Of a stretch of DNA of 64,000 bases, positions 43,845-55,800 are shown one piece after another. Origin of the DNA: Cheiracanthium punctorium (taxonomy: Eukaryota > Arthropoda > Arachnida > Araneae > Cheiracanthiidae); contig JAWZYV010011619.1 of the NCBI GenBank assembly GCA_038373885.1, positions 2,728,001 through 2,792,000 on the forward strand, written 5' to 3'. Below the pieces are notes generated by a model. It saw nothing but the letters and a program-made list of their open reading frames with translations. It did no database searches and was not told the origin of the DNA. The translations under genes were made by a program, and so were the position numbers. The first letter of the stretch is position 1, and each line of letters begins with the position of its first letter.

Positions 43845-44101
43845 AATTGAAGGGTCCACGGGAAGAACGATGAGAGTCCACTTTTTGTCAATGTTGAGGT
43901 TTCTACTGCATTCTGTTGTTCATTAATGGCACTATTAATGTCCGAACCCATACGGGGAAGAAACGATGAGAATACACTGAAAAAATAGCCCCAAGATACA
44001 GTTTACTGGGGAAGAACAATGGAAGTAACGTGTGCCTTTCGTTTTTTTGGAAAATCAGCTGTATTGGACTCTCCTCGTTCTTTCTCGTGGACCCTTCAAT
44101 T
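43845..44101. mobile_element. ~257-bp TIR element (MITE)
   Basis: The ~37-bp terminal inverted repeats 43845-43880 and 44065-44101 (beginning AATTGAAGGGTCCACG) match with only 2-3 differences. Internal words GGGGAAGAAACGATGAGAA and GGGGAAGAACAATGGAAG echo the terminal repeat. No protein is encoded; the 62-codon minus frame 43763-43951 crosses its edge. The superfamily and target duplication are not clear. Confidence 0.75.
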
Positions 44102-44159
44102 GTAATGAAACAAATTTTTGTATTTTCACACCTATGATTGTTTGAAATGTCTATTTTTT

Positions 44160-44416
44160 ATGCACGTGTTTTCCTGTCCATCAAGATCGCCTGACCTGAA
44201 TCCCGCAACTGAGAAAGATGTTCGATGGTTCGTCCAACTTCTATCTAAACTTAGGGAATTGTGGGAGGCTGTTGAGGAGTTTTGGATACTAATGGCTTCC
44301 TATCACTTCCAGTGTCTTCTAGAGTCCATGCCAAGACGAATTGCAGCCGACATCAAGACAAAGGACTGCGCTAAGAGCTATTAGACAGGTAACTCTAATT
44401 AAATTGCTCTTCAGTG
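44160..44416 (+). pseudogene. Tc1 transposase C-terminal fragment plus right terminus
   Basis: The frame from 44118 reads ...PSRSPDLNPATEKDVRWF..., the region holding the third acidic residue (SPDLNPxEH/W in Tc1, here altered so the Glu is displaced). It then reads LWEAVEEFW and ends LLESMPRRIAADIKTKDCAKSY with a stop at 44382-44384, the canonical Tc1 C-terminus. About 30 bases later GCTCTTCAGTG plus TA (44417-44418) matches the terminus of the Tc1 at 62739 (CACTGAAGAGC inverted). The N-terminal three-quarters are missing, apparently deleted up to the TIR element at 43845-44101. Confidence 0.75.
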
Positions 44417-44419
44417 TAT

Positions 44420-46583
44420 GTATATATATTTTCACCCCATCCCATTGAGTGAAATGGGTATAAAAAATCTTTGAAAAAGTAACATTTCGTGAAAATAACA
44501 GGAGGTTTTCAACAGCAATAACTGCGGATGTGTGAAGTACAAAGTTTAAAAGTAAAGACTTAATAATTGTAGTTTAGATGTTTGATATGATATTTAAATA
44601 ACTTAATAATAATTTTAAAAGTAAAAAGCTTTGTTTATATCCGTTCCACCTCAATTAACCACCTTCTTCTTAAAACTAGGATATTAAGTATCTCAACTAT
44701 CAATATATTTAGAATTCTTTTTCATAAAACTGAATTACTTTCATTGGATTATTTTTACTTTCCGCTTTCAGTTGAATAAAGCGTCAAGAGGACGAAATAT
44801 TTAATAATATCTGATAATAATTTCATATAATATTTAGACTTGAGAATAAAATCGGAAACGTCATGGATGGATAAACTTTTAACTTTAAAAAGTTATATTT
44901 CAATTGGATAGGATTATTTTAAAAAAAGAGAACTTCGGAAATTTATAAGAATACTGATTAAATATCTGGGTTTTCAGAATTATTTCTAGTGTTGGTGTGT
45001 GTGTTTTGTAAGATTAAATCAAACAATGAAATAGTTTATGTGCCGCAAAATGAGAAAAAGGTTATTGAAATAAACTCAAAGGAACTGTATGAATCTTCTT
45101 TTCTACAATTTACTAAAATACTCAGTTTTGAATGGAAACAATTTCTAACCGTAAAAAATAAGAGTATCAAAAAAGTTTTACGCAGATGTTTCATGCATTT
45201 TTTTTCCTCTGAAAGAAGAAACAGAATTAAACTTTTTTTCATCAGACTTCTCTTAGAAATTGTTGAAAATGTATGCATTCTTTGAAGGGAAGTACAGTGA
45301 TATATCTTTTTTCTTCCAAACCCACAAACATTCTGAACGCAGAGGGGTTCAAAACATTAGAGGGGTTCAAAATTTAAGTTAGTTTACTTATCTTATTTGT
45401 GTTCTTTATTTATTTACATACTAGATTTCGATGTTAAGAAATGAGAGGATAAACTGAAGTTATGACTGTTAGATTTTTAGTTACTTGTGTATATTTTTTT
45501 ATTATTATTGTTAAAGCTATCTGGTACGCATAAAAGATACTTATACGGATATATTTATGACGCACATATACGTAAATGTGAAAAGTAGTCAGCGATTTTA
45601 TAAAGAAAATTTAATTTCAGAGTTTAGTAAATATGTTAATACAAAACAACACTCAAGAAAGAGTTTGATATATGTATCGTTACTTCAGTATGTGCGTTAC
45701 GTCAAAAGTTTGTGAATTTTCAAAAATGGAACTATGTTATTTGAAGTAATTTTACATTGCTAGTGTACAAAGAATCGATTTCATTATATGATGAATGATG
45801 ATGATATTAAACAATATAAACTATAATATTTTTTATTTAAACAATTTGATTTTCAGTATTAGTCTCAAAAACTGTGAGCAATGTTGTTAGAATTAATATA
45901 GCACTTATACATTATTAGAATGACATAAATCAGTCCAATATTGAAATAAGTTATTGTTTGGGATACCTCTGTTTTAGTTTTGCATTTAGAGTTTACTATG
46001 TGAAAATGAGAGAAATAAAAACTACAATTTTCAATTCATTATAATTTTTTTTAACTAATTTCAATAGATTATTTTTGCTTTTAGGGAGTCTGAAACTTGT
46101 TAAAACATGTACTTTTAAGTGGGTAATTTAACATAAATTTTATACCATGTACTACTTCATTGTTGTTGTTTTAAATTTAAAATTTATTAAGCTTCCATTA
46201 TTTATTATTATTTTTATCCATTGAAAACGGCGCAATATTTTTGAAATCCCTCTAACAAGGCTTGCACGTGATTTAACCCTCTGAGTGTCCTGGAAAAGGG
46301 CAAATAATGTACAGTTGTTTTTACGGTAAAATTTTCATGTAACTTTAAAATTATACAAAAAATAAAATTTTTGATAGGAAGATTTGTAATTATTAAAAAA
46401 CAAGTTCCTAAATTACTTTCAAGCTTCAATATCAGAACATTTCAGAAGGGAACATTTCAGACACATCAGAACGGTTTTATGATACCTGTCTGCTATAAAT
46501 AATCTAAGTTATAGATGTATTGCAGTGAAAACTGGAACGAAGTTGACTGGAAGTTCTTTTACAGGATCTTGTAGTTACATTAA
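44420..46583. other. No gene seen over ~2.2 kb
   Basis: A+T-rich. The 98-codon (+, 44989-45285) and 80-codon (-, 45036-45278) frames overlap antisense and lack motifs. TTAACCCTCTGAGTG at 46273-46287 looks like a single piggyBac-type left end, without a partner. Confidence 0.4.
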
Positions 46584-46916
46584 TACAGTGCGTCCCAAAA
46601 GTTTATAGACTAGCGTTTTTTTTTGGGATTTAAGAGTTAATCAAACAAGTAAGGAAGACGAAAGAAATTATGAAAATAAGTACTGAGACGCGACACAAAT
46701 AGTAAAATGCTTAAAGTACTTCAAACAGTCATAAATTTTAATATAAAAAGATAAAAGCGAAATAATGCTGTCCCAAAAATATATAGACAACCGCTATTAA
46801 AAGTTGGTTGAAGTACTGATCTCCAAATTCGCATGTTTCAAGGTCATGTACTGGTCATTCAATAGCTTTTTGAGATAAAAGCGAAACTGTCTTTCTTTCT
46901 TCGACTGATTATAAAG

Positions 46917-48150
46917 ATGCCTCGTAACGTGCAGTTTTCCGAAACTGAAATTGGCCAAATCTATCGTTTGGATGCTCGTGGAATGAAAGTTGTAGATATT
47001 GCAAGTAAACTTGAACGCACTAGGGCTGGTATTTATAGAATTCTGTCGAAAGGTGACAATATGAAAGCAAAATCTCGCACTGGACGGCCAAAGAAAACAA
47101 CTAAACTGCAAGACAGATTTTCAGGTTAGCTTCAACCCAGAACTTGTCTGTACGGTCAATTTCTAGAGAAGTGACTATTCGTATCAAAATCCATGGGGCA
47201 TCGATGGCTGTAGGTTTGCTTATTGCAAAATGCTTCGTTCACCAAACTTGGCGAAAAGGCATAAAGACGCTCGTGTTCAGTTGGCTCGAAAGCATATGAA
47301 CTGGACCGATGAATGGTTGAGTGTTCTGTTCAGTGATGAAAAGAAGTTCAATTTAGATGGCCTCGATGGATGGGTATATTACTGGCACGATATTTGCAAA
47401 GAACCGCAAAATTTTTTCAGCAGACAGCAAGGAGGGGGTTCACTCATGGTATGGGGAGCATTTTCCTATAATGGGACTACCAATATTGCTTTTTTATAAG
47501 ATCTTCAGTGTCCCGAAGATTACCAGAAAATGCATCAAGTACAGTTACTCCCATTCGGAAAGTTGCTAGGGGGGCACAAATTGATGTATCAGCAAGATAT
47601 CTGCTCCATCCATTCCCGTCTCAAATTCCACAATGCAGTGGTTTAGACGACAAAGTAGCTGTTATGGACTGGCCAGCCTTAAGTCCTGACCTGAACCGAG
47701 TGGAGAACTTTTTTCGAATATTAGATATAGACGTATATGCTGATGGACATGAATTTGCAACAGTTCAAGATTGAGGGCCGTAGTTAAGGCGTTGGACACG
47801 TAACCGGAAGGTTGCGGGTTCGATACCGGCGTACCACTAAAGACTGCGGTGTACGTGAACGTTAAATCCGTGGTTCCGAAAGTCCTCTCGGCGGTCGCTA
47901 GCAGTTTCCGAGGGGTGCCAAAATTCAGAAGTCCCCCACTTTCTGATGAGGTTCCAAATTGTGGCGGGAAATCCCAGGAAGCACGTATATGTAGCTCTAA
48001 GCGACACATTTGGTGACGCGAACTGTCATCTCCTGGCAAACAAATAAATAAAAACAGTTCAAGATCTAAAGCTGCAAATTGGAAGAAGTTGGTTTTCTCG
48101 AAAGTCAGAATCTCTTCAGACTCTTATTTCGAGTATGCCTGATTAAGTTT
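46917..48150 (+). pseudogene. Tc3-like transposase, broken by frameshifts and a SINE
   Basis: The first frame (46917-47129) is a paired-type DNA-binding domain: FSETEIGQIYRLDARGM...VDIASKLERTRAGIYRIL, then the GRPKKTTK hook. A second frame (47230-47499) has RKHMNWTDEWLSVLFSDEKKF, carrying the first catalytic Asp, and GGGSLMVWGAFS. After a frameshift near 47490 the third frame gives MDWPALSPDLNRVENFF, with the catalytic Glu in VEN, and continues to 47771. The SINE splits the coding region there; the final ~25 codons resume after 48065 and end near 48147. The region of the second Asp is poorly preserved (MYQQD-like). Inactive. Confidence 0.82.
47772..48052 (+). mobile_element. tRNA-derived SINE nested in the transposase, 13-bp target duplications
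   Basis: AACAGTTCAAGAT flanks the insertion (47759-47771 and 48053-48065). The head has an A-box (GTAGTTAAGGCGTTGGAC), CGTAACC in the anticodon position and a strong B-box (GGTTCGATACC) as in a Thr-like tRNA. The ~200-bp G+C-rich body ends in AAACAAATAAATAAA. The head is not a functional tRNA because the acceptor stem cannot pair. The insertion is younger than the Tc3-like element. Confidence 0.92.
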
Positions 48151-48416
48151 TTGAAGTGATAAGAAAAAATGGCTTAAAAAAATTTGAATGTTAAAGAAAA
48201 AGAAATGAGTTGCCTATAAACTTTTGGGACACTAAAGTTTCATTTTTAGATTTTACCGCAAAGTCTGTGATTGTGTGATATTATTTTTGTATAGTATTAT
48301 TATTGTCTTGATGCTAATTATAATTAAAAAAGCTTTTTGAAATATTTATTCATCTTTTTCAATTGTAAAATGAAAAAACAACTGTTGTCTATAAACGTTT
48401 GGGAAGCACTTTAGTA

Positions 48417-49369
48417 AGCTTTGAGGTTATCTCCGAAATCTTCACAAGTTTGAGGACGACTAATCGCCAAACTGCGTGCAAAAAGACTTGTGTTTTATGA
48501 TCGATCCGCGTGTCGTGATTTATCTTTCTTGTTTAAATATTAGACTACTGATACAGATATTACATTATTTTCTGATGAGACTAAGCTAATCTGAACTGAT
48601 AGTATCCCAAAGAAAGTACGCTCGCTCAATAGGTGTACTGAGATGTACAAAATTTCCGACAGTCGTTTCGGTAGGAAAGTAGTGCACTGTGAAAACTAAA
48701 ATCATTCAGTGTGAAATACGGTATCTTTCATTTTCTTTTGGATTGAAGGTTCAGGTGTCAAATTAGTGAATTGTTTACAAAGATTGGAGAATGTCTAACT
48801 CTCCAATACGTGTTTAGCGGTTGTGCACTCCTGGACAAAACATATGGAATCCAAGTCATTTCTAAATACACCAGTAGCAGCATTAAATGTAGTAAAGCTG
48901 GAAAGAGCACAATATTTTGATATATTAGGAAGTGAAAGTTTTGTTTATCAAGTAGGTGGGTTGCGTCATTGCTTTTATTATTAGGTGCACGTAGAAAGCT
49001 ATCATTGGAAGAGGAATAGGAAATCTTTAGAAAAAAGCAAAGCAATTTCATTTAATACTTAAATATTATTGTAATTAAAAACTTATCCACGACATTCGGA
49101 GGATTTATAGTTTATATAGGAGCAATGCTTTTTTGGAATTATAATTTAAAATTGAGAAATATCCTTTTATTATTATTTAAAATTCTTTTTTGAAACTGAA
49201 ATATTTCTATGTTCTTCTAGGATTAAAAATCACAACTATATAAAGTTTCATCACAATTAATTTATTAGAAAAAGCGACTGACATGGAAAAAAAAGAAAAA
49301 AACCCTTTCGTTTTCTATCTCAAAAGAAAAATTTATAATTATGGTTAATAACAAATCTATATCTAGTCT
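48417..49369. other. No gene seen
   Basis: Unassigned DNA. The 97-codon minus frame 48758-49051 has no recognisable motif. Confidence 0.4.
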
Positions 49370-49482
49370 ATCCCTAGTAGCACAAATAGTTAAAAAAACG
49401 TTCAAATTACGTTGGAAACACGTTTTTTGACGTTAGAAAACGTGTTTTAAACGTCTTTTGGACTAATTGTGCTACTAGGGAT
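49370..49482. mobile_element. 113-bp hairpin MITE with ACGT-rich core
   Basis: The ends ATCCCTAGTAGCACAAATAG and (inverted) CTAATTGTGCTACTAGGGAT pair over 21 bp with one mismatch. Inside, AAACACGTTTT pairs with AAAACGTGTTT, and ACGTT/AACGT words recur about six times. The whole unit can fold into one hairpin. The target site is not resolved. Confidence 0.75.
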
Positions 49483-49643
49483 AAGGTTAATACTTATCTG
49501 TTGTTCTTTTAATCAATAATATAATTACATTATTGATTAGAAGATACAGTTTATATATTTTTAAAATTTTAATTGCGGGGCATTTAGTACACTATTCAGC
49601 ACAATCTGTTTCGCCTATGTTGATGTGCAGCAGGAGGAAAATA

Positions 49644-51162
49644 CACTGGTGAAATAAATTAAGAGAATTTGCATATATTATCAAATTTCATGAAAAGAAC
49701 TGAACTGAATGTAAAACCACTGCTTCGAGACAAAAATGCAAATCTTGTACGTGAAATGCGTAAGCGTACACGTGTGTGTAGGCGAAGCCAGTAGAGAAAC
49801 AGGCTTTATAAGCGCGCGTAAGTTAAGACGCATTTCGTTCGCTACCTCGGCGAATTTCTTGGTGTTATTTTACAGCAATAGGTTAATTTCAAATTGTAAC
49901 AGTAAAAATGAGTAACCACCAACGTTTAGATAATGGAATGAGGTGGCGAATTGTGGGGAGGCTAGAAGCAGGCCAATCTCAAGTCCAGATTTGTAGAGAG
50001 TTCAATTTAACGCCTACGGTCATGTGTAACTTATGGAAACAGTTCCAGATACCGGATCCATCGAGAGAAAGCCTGGCAAGGTTGTCCAAGAGTCACGACG
50101 GCCAGAGAAGATCGCCATTTGTCCATTATAGCGAGGCGTGACAGGAGTGCTACAGCTTCTCAGCTTTCTCGTGACTTGTATGCAGCCACAGGAACCTGTG
50201 TATCAAGGGTGACTGTTTCCAAAAGACTTCATGAGAGAGGTTTGTTTGCAAGACCTGCTGTTTGCGTCCCGCTCACTTCTACGAACAGGAGAATCCGTTT
50301 GGCATGGTGCAGTGAGCATAGAGATTGGAGTATGGATCAATGGGCGACCGTTCTCTTCACTGATGAGTCCCGGTTCAGTCTAAACACCGATTCTCTCCGT
50401 ACGTTCATATGGAGAGAACCAGGGACCCGCTACCTACCCTCCAATGTCCGCGAAATCGACCATTATGGCAGAGGAGGTTTAATGGTCTGGGCAGGCATCA
50501 TTTCGGATGGCCGCACACCTCTCCGAAAGAGGCACTGTGACTGGTGTGTGGTATAAGGATGAGATCTTGGAGCCCCACGTTCGCCTTTTCAGGGGTGCAT
50601 TTGGCCCTGAGTTCATTTTGATGGACGATAACGCGAGGCCACAGAGAGCTCTTCTGGTCGACGAATTTCTAGAGAGAGAGGATAGTCGCCGGATGAATTG
50701 GCAAGTCAGATCTCCAGACCTTAAACCTATAGAGCATATCTGGGACGCTCTGGAGAGGGCAGTTGCAACTCGCAACCCTCCCCCCCCAAGAACCATGCAG
50801 GTAATGAAAACAGCGTTGCTGAACGAGTGGGACCAATTGCCGCAGGAAATGATAAACTGCCTTATTTCAAGTATGAAATCACGCTGCGAGAAATATATAT
50901 CTGTAAGAGGAGACCATACCTCCTATTAACTTTTCTATTAACCCATTTTTTTGTTTATTCTGCAACCGCTGTTTCATACCTTCCGACTCCAACGTGTGTT
51001 GCGTACGATCGTGAGTGTGTATTACAGTTATTGAATGGTTATTTGTTTTGTATTGTATTAATGTATGTATACATCAAATTTCATTAAAATCGGTCCCGTA
51101 GTTCTATAGATAATAGAATAATCGACCAAGTCTGCCAATTCTCTCAATTTTTTACACAGGTG
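49644..51162 (+). mobile_element. Tc1 transposon, near-complete
   Basis: 1519 bp flanked by TA (49642-49643 and 51163-51164), with inverted termini CACTGGTGAAATAAATT and CACCTGTGTAAAAAATT, both followed by RAGAGAATTKGCA. Length and layout are those of a full-length Tc1 element. It contains one transposase gene with two frameshifts. Short 5' and 3' untranslated parts separate the gene from the termini. Confidence 0.92.
49908..50929 (+). pseudogene. Tc1 transposase, full length, two frameshifts
   Basis: The first frame starts at ATG 49908 with a helix-turn-helix region (MRWRIVGRLEAGQSQVQICR...FNLTPTVMCNLWKQF). After a shift near 50075 the second frame has GCPRVTTAREDRHL, the second HTH (SATASQLSRDL...VSRVTVSKRL), RLAWCSEHRDW and LFTDESRFSL with the first catalytic Asp. 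A second shift near 50515 leads to the third frame: GTVTGVWYKDEIL, FILMDDNARPQRALL with the second catalytic Asp, and SPDLKPIEHIWDALERA with the catalytic Glu. It stops at 50929. The 1022-bp span equals the usual ~340 residues. All three catalytic residues survive, so inactivation looks recent, or the frameshifts could be assembly errors. Confidence 0.9.
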
Positions 51163-51164
51163 TA

Positions 51165-52215
51165 ATTACACATGAAAATGGAGCTCCCAGTTGCAATAGA
51201 AAACTAGTTTTCCTATGGCACCTGTCTACCATGAACAAGTTGCGAGGGGCAGTAATTAATTAGAAAATAGCGTAAAAAATATTTTGGGACGGGTGAACAG
51301 GTCACGGACTTCTTTAATAAAAGATATATTTGTGACGTGAAACCAAAGCATGAGTTTGAAACAAAATAACAAGTTCACCAACTCCATTAAATTTTAAGCT
51401 AAATTTATGTAAAAAAACCGTGCAAAATTCAAAGGTGAGTATGTTTATTTCGAATAATTGTTATTTCTGAATGTTAATATTTGATTCATCTTTACGAGTG
51501 ACTAGTTCCATAAAGTGTGATTAAATGCAATATTTTTGAAACATATGTTAACAATATGTTTAATTTCAAAACATTTTCATTATTTATGTACTATTTTATT
51601 AGTAAAATGAAACTCAGTAAAAGCAAAAATAAATTTGAAATAATATAATTATCACAAAAACAACGGGTTAAGCGCTATGCCGCGCTTATATATATCTATA
51701 TATGTTCAATCTACACCTACGCAGTAACATACAAATGCATTTTAAACAAATAGACATTTTATGCATTAAAAAATAGAATTTATGTAATGCAGAACTTTTA
51801 CATTTAAAATAAGAAACTATCTTAATGCACAAGAAAGAAGTTGCGCATATAATGCTACAAAAATATTAGCCTACCGAGGTTATTTCTTCAACTTATTCTT
51901 CATTAAAATAATAAACTATGCATTTTTTAGTTAAAAAAAGTTTGGATGCTTTCCGGCTAGCCGTAGGATTTAATTTTAAATTGTTTCACTCTGCTGACTT
52001 CATTTTTAAACATCCTTATTTCTTCAACTATGGCACTGCATTACGCTTAAAAAAAACTTCTGAAACGCACTGATGAAAAGTAGCCTTAACCAGAGGGACT
52101 ACCAAACAGCAAAATTACGCACTAATTAAACGCATTTTGAAATTAAAATAAATGAAAGTTGCAATGCAAAGTTTTCGTTTTCTAAGCTGTGTATTTTTAT
52201 TCAAGATATAATGGG
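51165..52215. other. No gene seen
   Basis: A+T-rich DNA without recognised structure; a short TATATATCTATATATG tract lies near 51690. Confidence 0.5.
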
Positions 52216-52217
52216 AT

Positions 52218-52858
52218 GTGAATATGTACAAAATTTTAATTTCTCGTTCAAACAATGCCAGTATATTAAAAGGTAATTCTAAAATTACGACATTTTTAAT
52301 ACTAGCAGAGGTGCAAGTAATTTATATTATTATAGTAAAAATTATACATGATGTAAAAAGAAATATTAACGTACACAATATAATACACGAATATAAAATG
52401 TGAATTACAGATCCGGTTCACAGAAAATTAGTACCAGAAGGTTGTGATTATGGAGTAACTGTTGGAATTTACTACTGAGAGAAAGAAATTGAGTACATAA
52501 TGCAACAAAAATATGTATATTTATGTACTATTATAATAGTAAAATGAAACATACATACAAAATGTATGAATGAATGAAACATAATTGAACATATGTACAA
52601 AATTTTAATTTCTCGTTCAAACAGCGTCAGTATAATAAAAGGTAATTCTAAAATTACGACAATTGTAATACTAGCAGAGGTGCAAGTAATTTATATTATT
52701 ATTTTAAAAACTGTACATTCTGTAAAAAGAAATATTAAAGTACACAATATAATTTATGAGTTTCAAATGGGACTAAGATATCTAGTTCACAATAAATAAG
52801 TATCAAAAGATTTGGGATTATGGAGTTAAGTGTTGGAATTTACTACTGAGAGAAAGCA
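52218..52858 (+). repeat. Tandem duplication, two ~270-bp copies ~368 bp apart
   Basis: Copy 1 (52223-52488) and copy 2 (52591-52857) share TGTACAAAATTTTAATTTC, GGTAATTCTAAAATTACGAC, CTAGCAGAGGTGCAAGTAAT and GGAATTTACTACTGAGAGAA. Both carry a ~60-codon open frame starting MYKILISRSN. Comparing the two frames codon by codon I count about 13 amino-acid-changing and 3 silent differences, which gives no sign of selection for a protein. Confidence 0.85.
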
Positions 52859-52859
52859 A

Positions 52860-55800
52860 ATGTTTAAGTGAAAAGTGTTCAAAAATTGCCAAGATCTAGA
52901 TTCAAGCGAAAGAAATTTAGGGCATATTTTACCCGCCAAATTTAAATGCAAATCAAACAAATTATATTGAAGACAAACAGTATCAAAATGCAAAAACATA
53001 ATTTAAAATGGAGAAACGAGATTTGCATAAAGCTTTGTCATCAGAAGGAGAACTGGAAAGACTACATTTAAAGCGAACAATGCTGGGAAAAGTATGGCAT
53101 CTCTTTCAGACATGTAAGAAATTTATTCAGTTAAAAAATTCTTCGATATAAACCAGACACACTGTATTCTCCAGCTTAAGATAGCAATTCACACTCACGG
53201 AAACTGTTTTGCGGTTGCATGATTCTTCATTGGTGCTTTCTTATGTTGTTTTCTTCTGTAATTGAGAATTTATGTTGTTTTCTTATGTAAATTGAGAGTT
53301 AACATAAACAATACAAAAATAATTCGTTTGATTACAATTCAAGTTGGCAGCTGGAAGCTTAGAATATTTTTTTTCTGCAACATCCATCCCGTGTAACCTA
53401 TTGAAAAGGGTGAGTATAGGAAGTCAATTTTTTTTTTTAAACGGAACAAGCAAAATAGTTTTGATACATTATGTTCTATGAACAACAGTCAGTGGTTAGA
53501 ATTATTTCATAAATTCCCACCCATTTTAAATAGAACAAAAATATTATATATTATTGAAGTTTATGAAAAAATGGTGATCTTCAGAAAGCGTTTATGTACT
53601 CTTTTACAGAAGAAAACAAAACTACTTTAAATTAGGCTTTAAGGGCCAGGATAAAAAACAGTGCATCATTTACAAAGCTCCTTCAGGTGTAATGGTACAG
53701 CGGCAACAATTGCTTACTTGATCCCATCGGGTAAGATTCTAGAGAGAAATAATGTATTGTATGTTTGTCATATTGTATTGTAGCAAACTTCTCAAAAATG
53801 TATTTTTTGGCCTAAATTGTACGTGTGTAACTTACTCTTTGAACTCTCCCGCTAGGTTTTGGTACTTTTTATACGAGAACGTTCTATTTACATCATAAAA
53901 ACAACATACTGCGTAGATATATCTTGCTTTTTGCGTGAAAGTTATATTTAAATTCAATGAGAATCTAATGAAAATAATCTTAGTATTTGTGGATGTCATC
54001 CTTAGATGCAATTAGAGCCTTTATATGGAACAAGTTCACTACACATATTTTTGCATGCTGTTGAAGTTCGGTATTATGATGCTAGTCAATCAACTGCCAC
54101 TTGGTGGCGGCTATCACTTACTTCGTTACCTCCCAGGTGTTCTCTGTCGAGGGGGGGGGGTTAATGGCATTCGCCCACTTAATACGCACTCGACGGTGCA
54201 GTGTTGACACTTATCAAAAATAACAACAATGATGATACCATCATCAAAAAGCAAGTAAAAAGATGTATGGGAATAAACCGATATGTTAGAAAAATTCTTT
54301 AAACTAAATAAACCAAACATTTTAGTAGTCTCTAACAAATTGGTCACCTACTGTAAGTGGTTTTCAAATTTTTGCCAGGCACTCAAAACAAGGTAATTCA
54401 TCAAACAATTTTATAAATAATAAAACTCCATAACTCCATACAATATTTCAACGTTGACGTAAAATTAATATAGAATAATAAGACACACACGGATACAGAA
54501 AGTTTTCTGATTTTAAATTTCATAAAGTTACCAGATGCTACGGATGCAATATTTTTTCCTCTTTCATTCGAGGAATATGTGTGATGAATAACTTATGCAC
54601 TATGCGATAAAAAAAGGAGTATAAAAAATATTTAATAAAAAAAATAACTTAAAATGTTTTTCTTGACTAAAAAAATTGTTTTTTGATGAAATGAAAAAGT
54701 AAATCTCTTTAGCATCTTTTGTTTGTTAATATGATAATATTACATGACCAAAGAAAGTTTAGACAACAAGAGGGTCCGTCAGCTGCAATTCGTTTTTTTT
54801 TCTTTAAGGAGTAAGAAATAGTTTGTGGCTTGTCTTGAATATTAATCACGTTAAGAAGAACTGTTAACTAAAATTACTTGTTTGAGCTTTTGTTTTATCA
54901 AAACTGTTCACACTAATTGCATTAAAATTATTCTGGTGAGAAGGAAGTTAAACTGGTAAGAATGCAAAAGAAATTTGAGATCTTGAATAATTTTTTACAC
55001 TTTAGCTCATATAAAAAAATCCGAGCAAGCGACCATTTTTTTTAAAATATGAATATGAAATTCAAATAATTATTAACATAGAGTTTGAACTATAGGATAA
55101 TTTATTTTAAAATGCATTTCAGATTATATAGAATTTATGTGAAGCTACTAGAGCTTAAACTAGTTTTTTTGCGTTTGAGATAGTCATGAGCCAAATTTAG
55201 GATAAATCGAAAATATTTTGAAATAATATTTAAGCGAATATAATCGAAATAATATTTAGGCTATGATAAACTGTATAATAACAGGTTTTGCATGATTTTG
55301 TATGGCAACCAACAGATAAATGATCTGAGAAGATTTCTGAAAAAGTGTATGACATTTAGCATGTGCAGCACAAAAAGCAAAGCTTAGCAAAGTGTATGAC
55401 ATAATATGCACAGGGTTGTCCAAATTAAACTACCCCAACTCAGAGGCCTGTGCAGGATGTTGTATGGGTCATAATGGGATGAAATTTTGGCTATTGACAT
55501 TTCAGATCATGCGCTCGTGATTTATTAAAAAGAAATTATTAGTTCAATCAAATGAACATTCATTCATTTTCATCATTTCATTCATGGTTCCATCAAATTA
55601 ATTATTTCATTGCAACCCTGTAAATGAAAGAATTAATTTGATTGAAAATGGAGACATATAATAAGCATTGGCTTATTATTTTACTCTCTTTCCTGAGGAG
55701 TGTTTTTAAATGATAGTTCAAAGGAAAAAAAACTTACATCACATTTAGAAGAAATGAGAAATCTCGTAGGATTAAAAAATTTGGCAAAAATCGGAACAGT

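Larger units (their letters stand above)
46586..48414 (+). mobile_element. Tc3-like transposon with IR/DR ends, interrupted by a SINE
   Basis: The outer ends CAGTGCGTCCCAAAAGTTTA and (inverted) CTAAAGTGCTTCCCAAACG are flanked by TA (46584-46585 and 48415-48416). A second copy of the binding-site-like word lies ~180 bp inside each end (left near 46770, GTCCCAAAAATATATAGACA; right near 48213-48232, TATAAACTTTTGGGAC). This is the IR/DR arrangement of Tc3- and Sleeping Beauty-type elements. Without the 281-bp SINE and its duplication the element would be ~1.54 kb, a normal Tc1-group length. Confidence 0.85.

Noticed and set aside
44989..45285. 98-codon plus frame and antisense 80-codon frame
   Set aside because: Composition-driven overlap; no recognised motif or family.
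46273..46287. TTAACCCTCTGAGTG as a further piggyBac-type MITE
   Set aside because: Only one candidate end is visible. No inverted partner or family body sequence follows.
55411..55620. Possible 210-bp MITE (CAGGGTTG...CAACCCTG)
   Set aside because: Only 8 bp of terminal complementarity and TA on one side only. Too weak without other copies.
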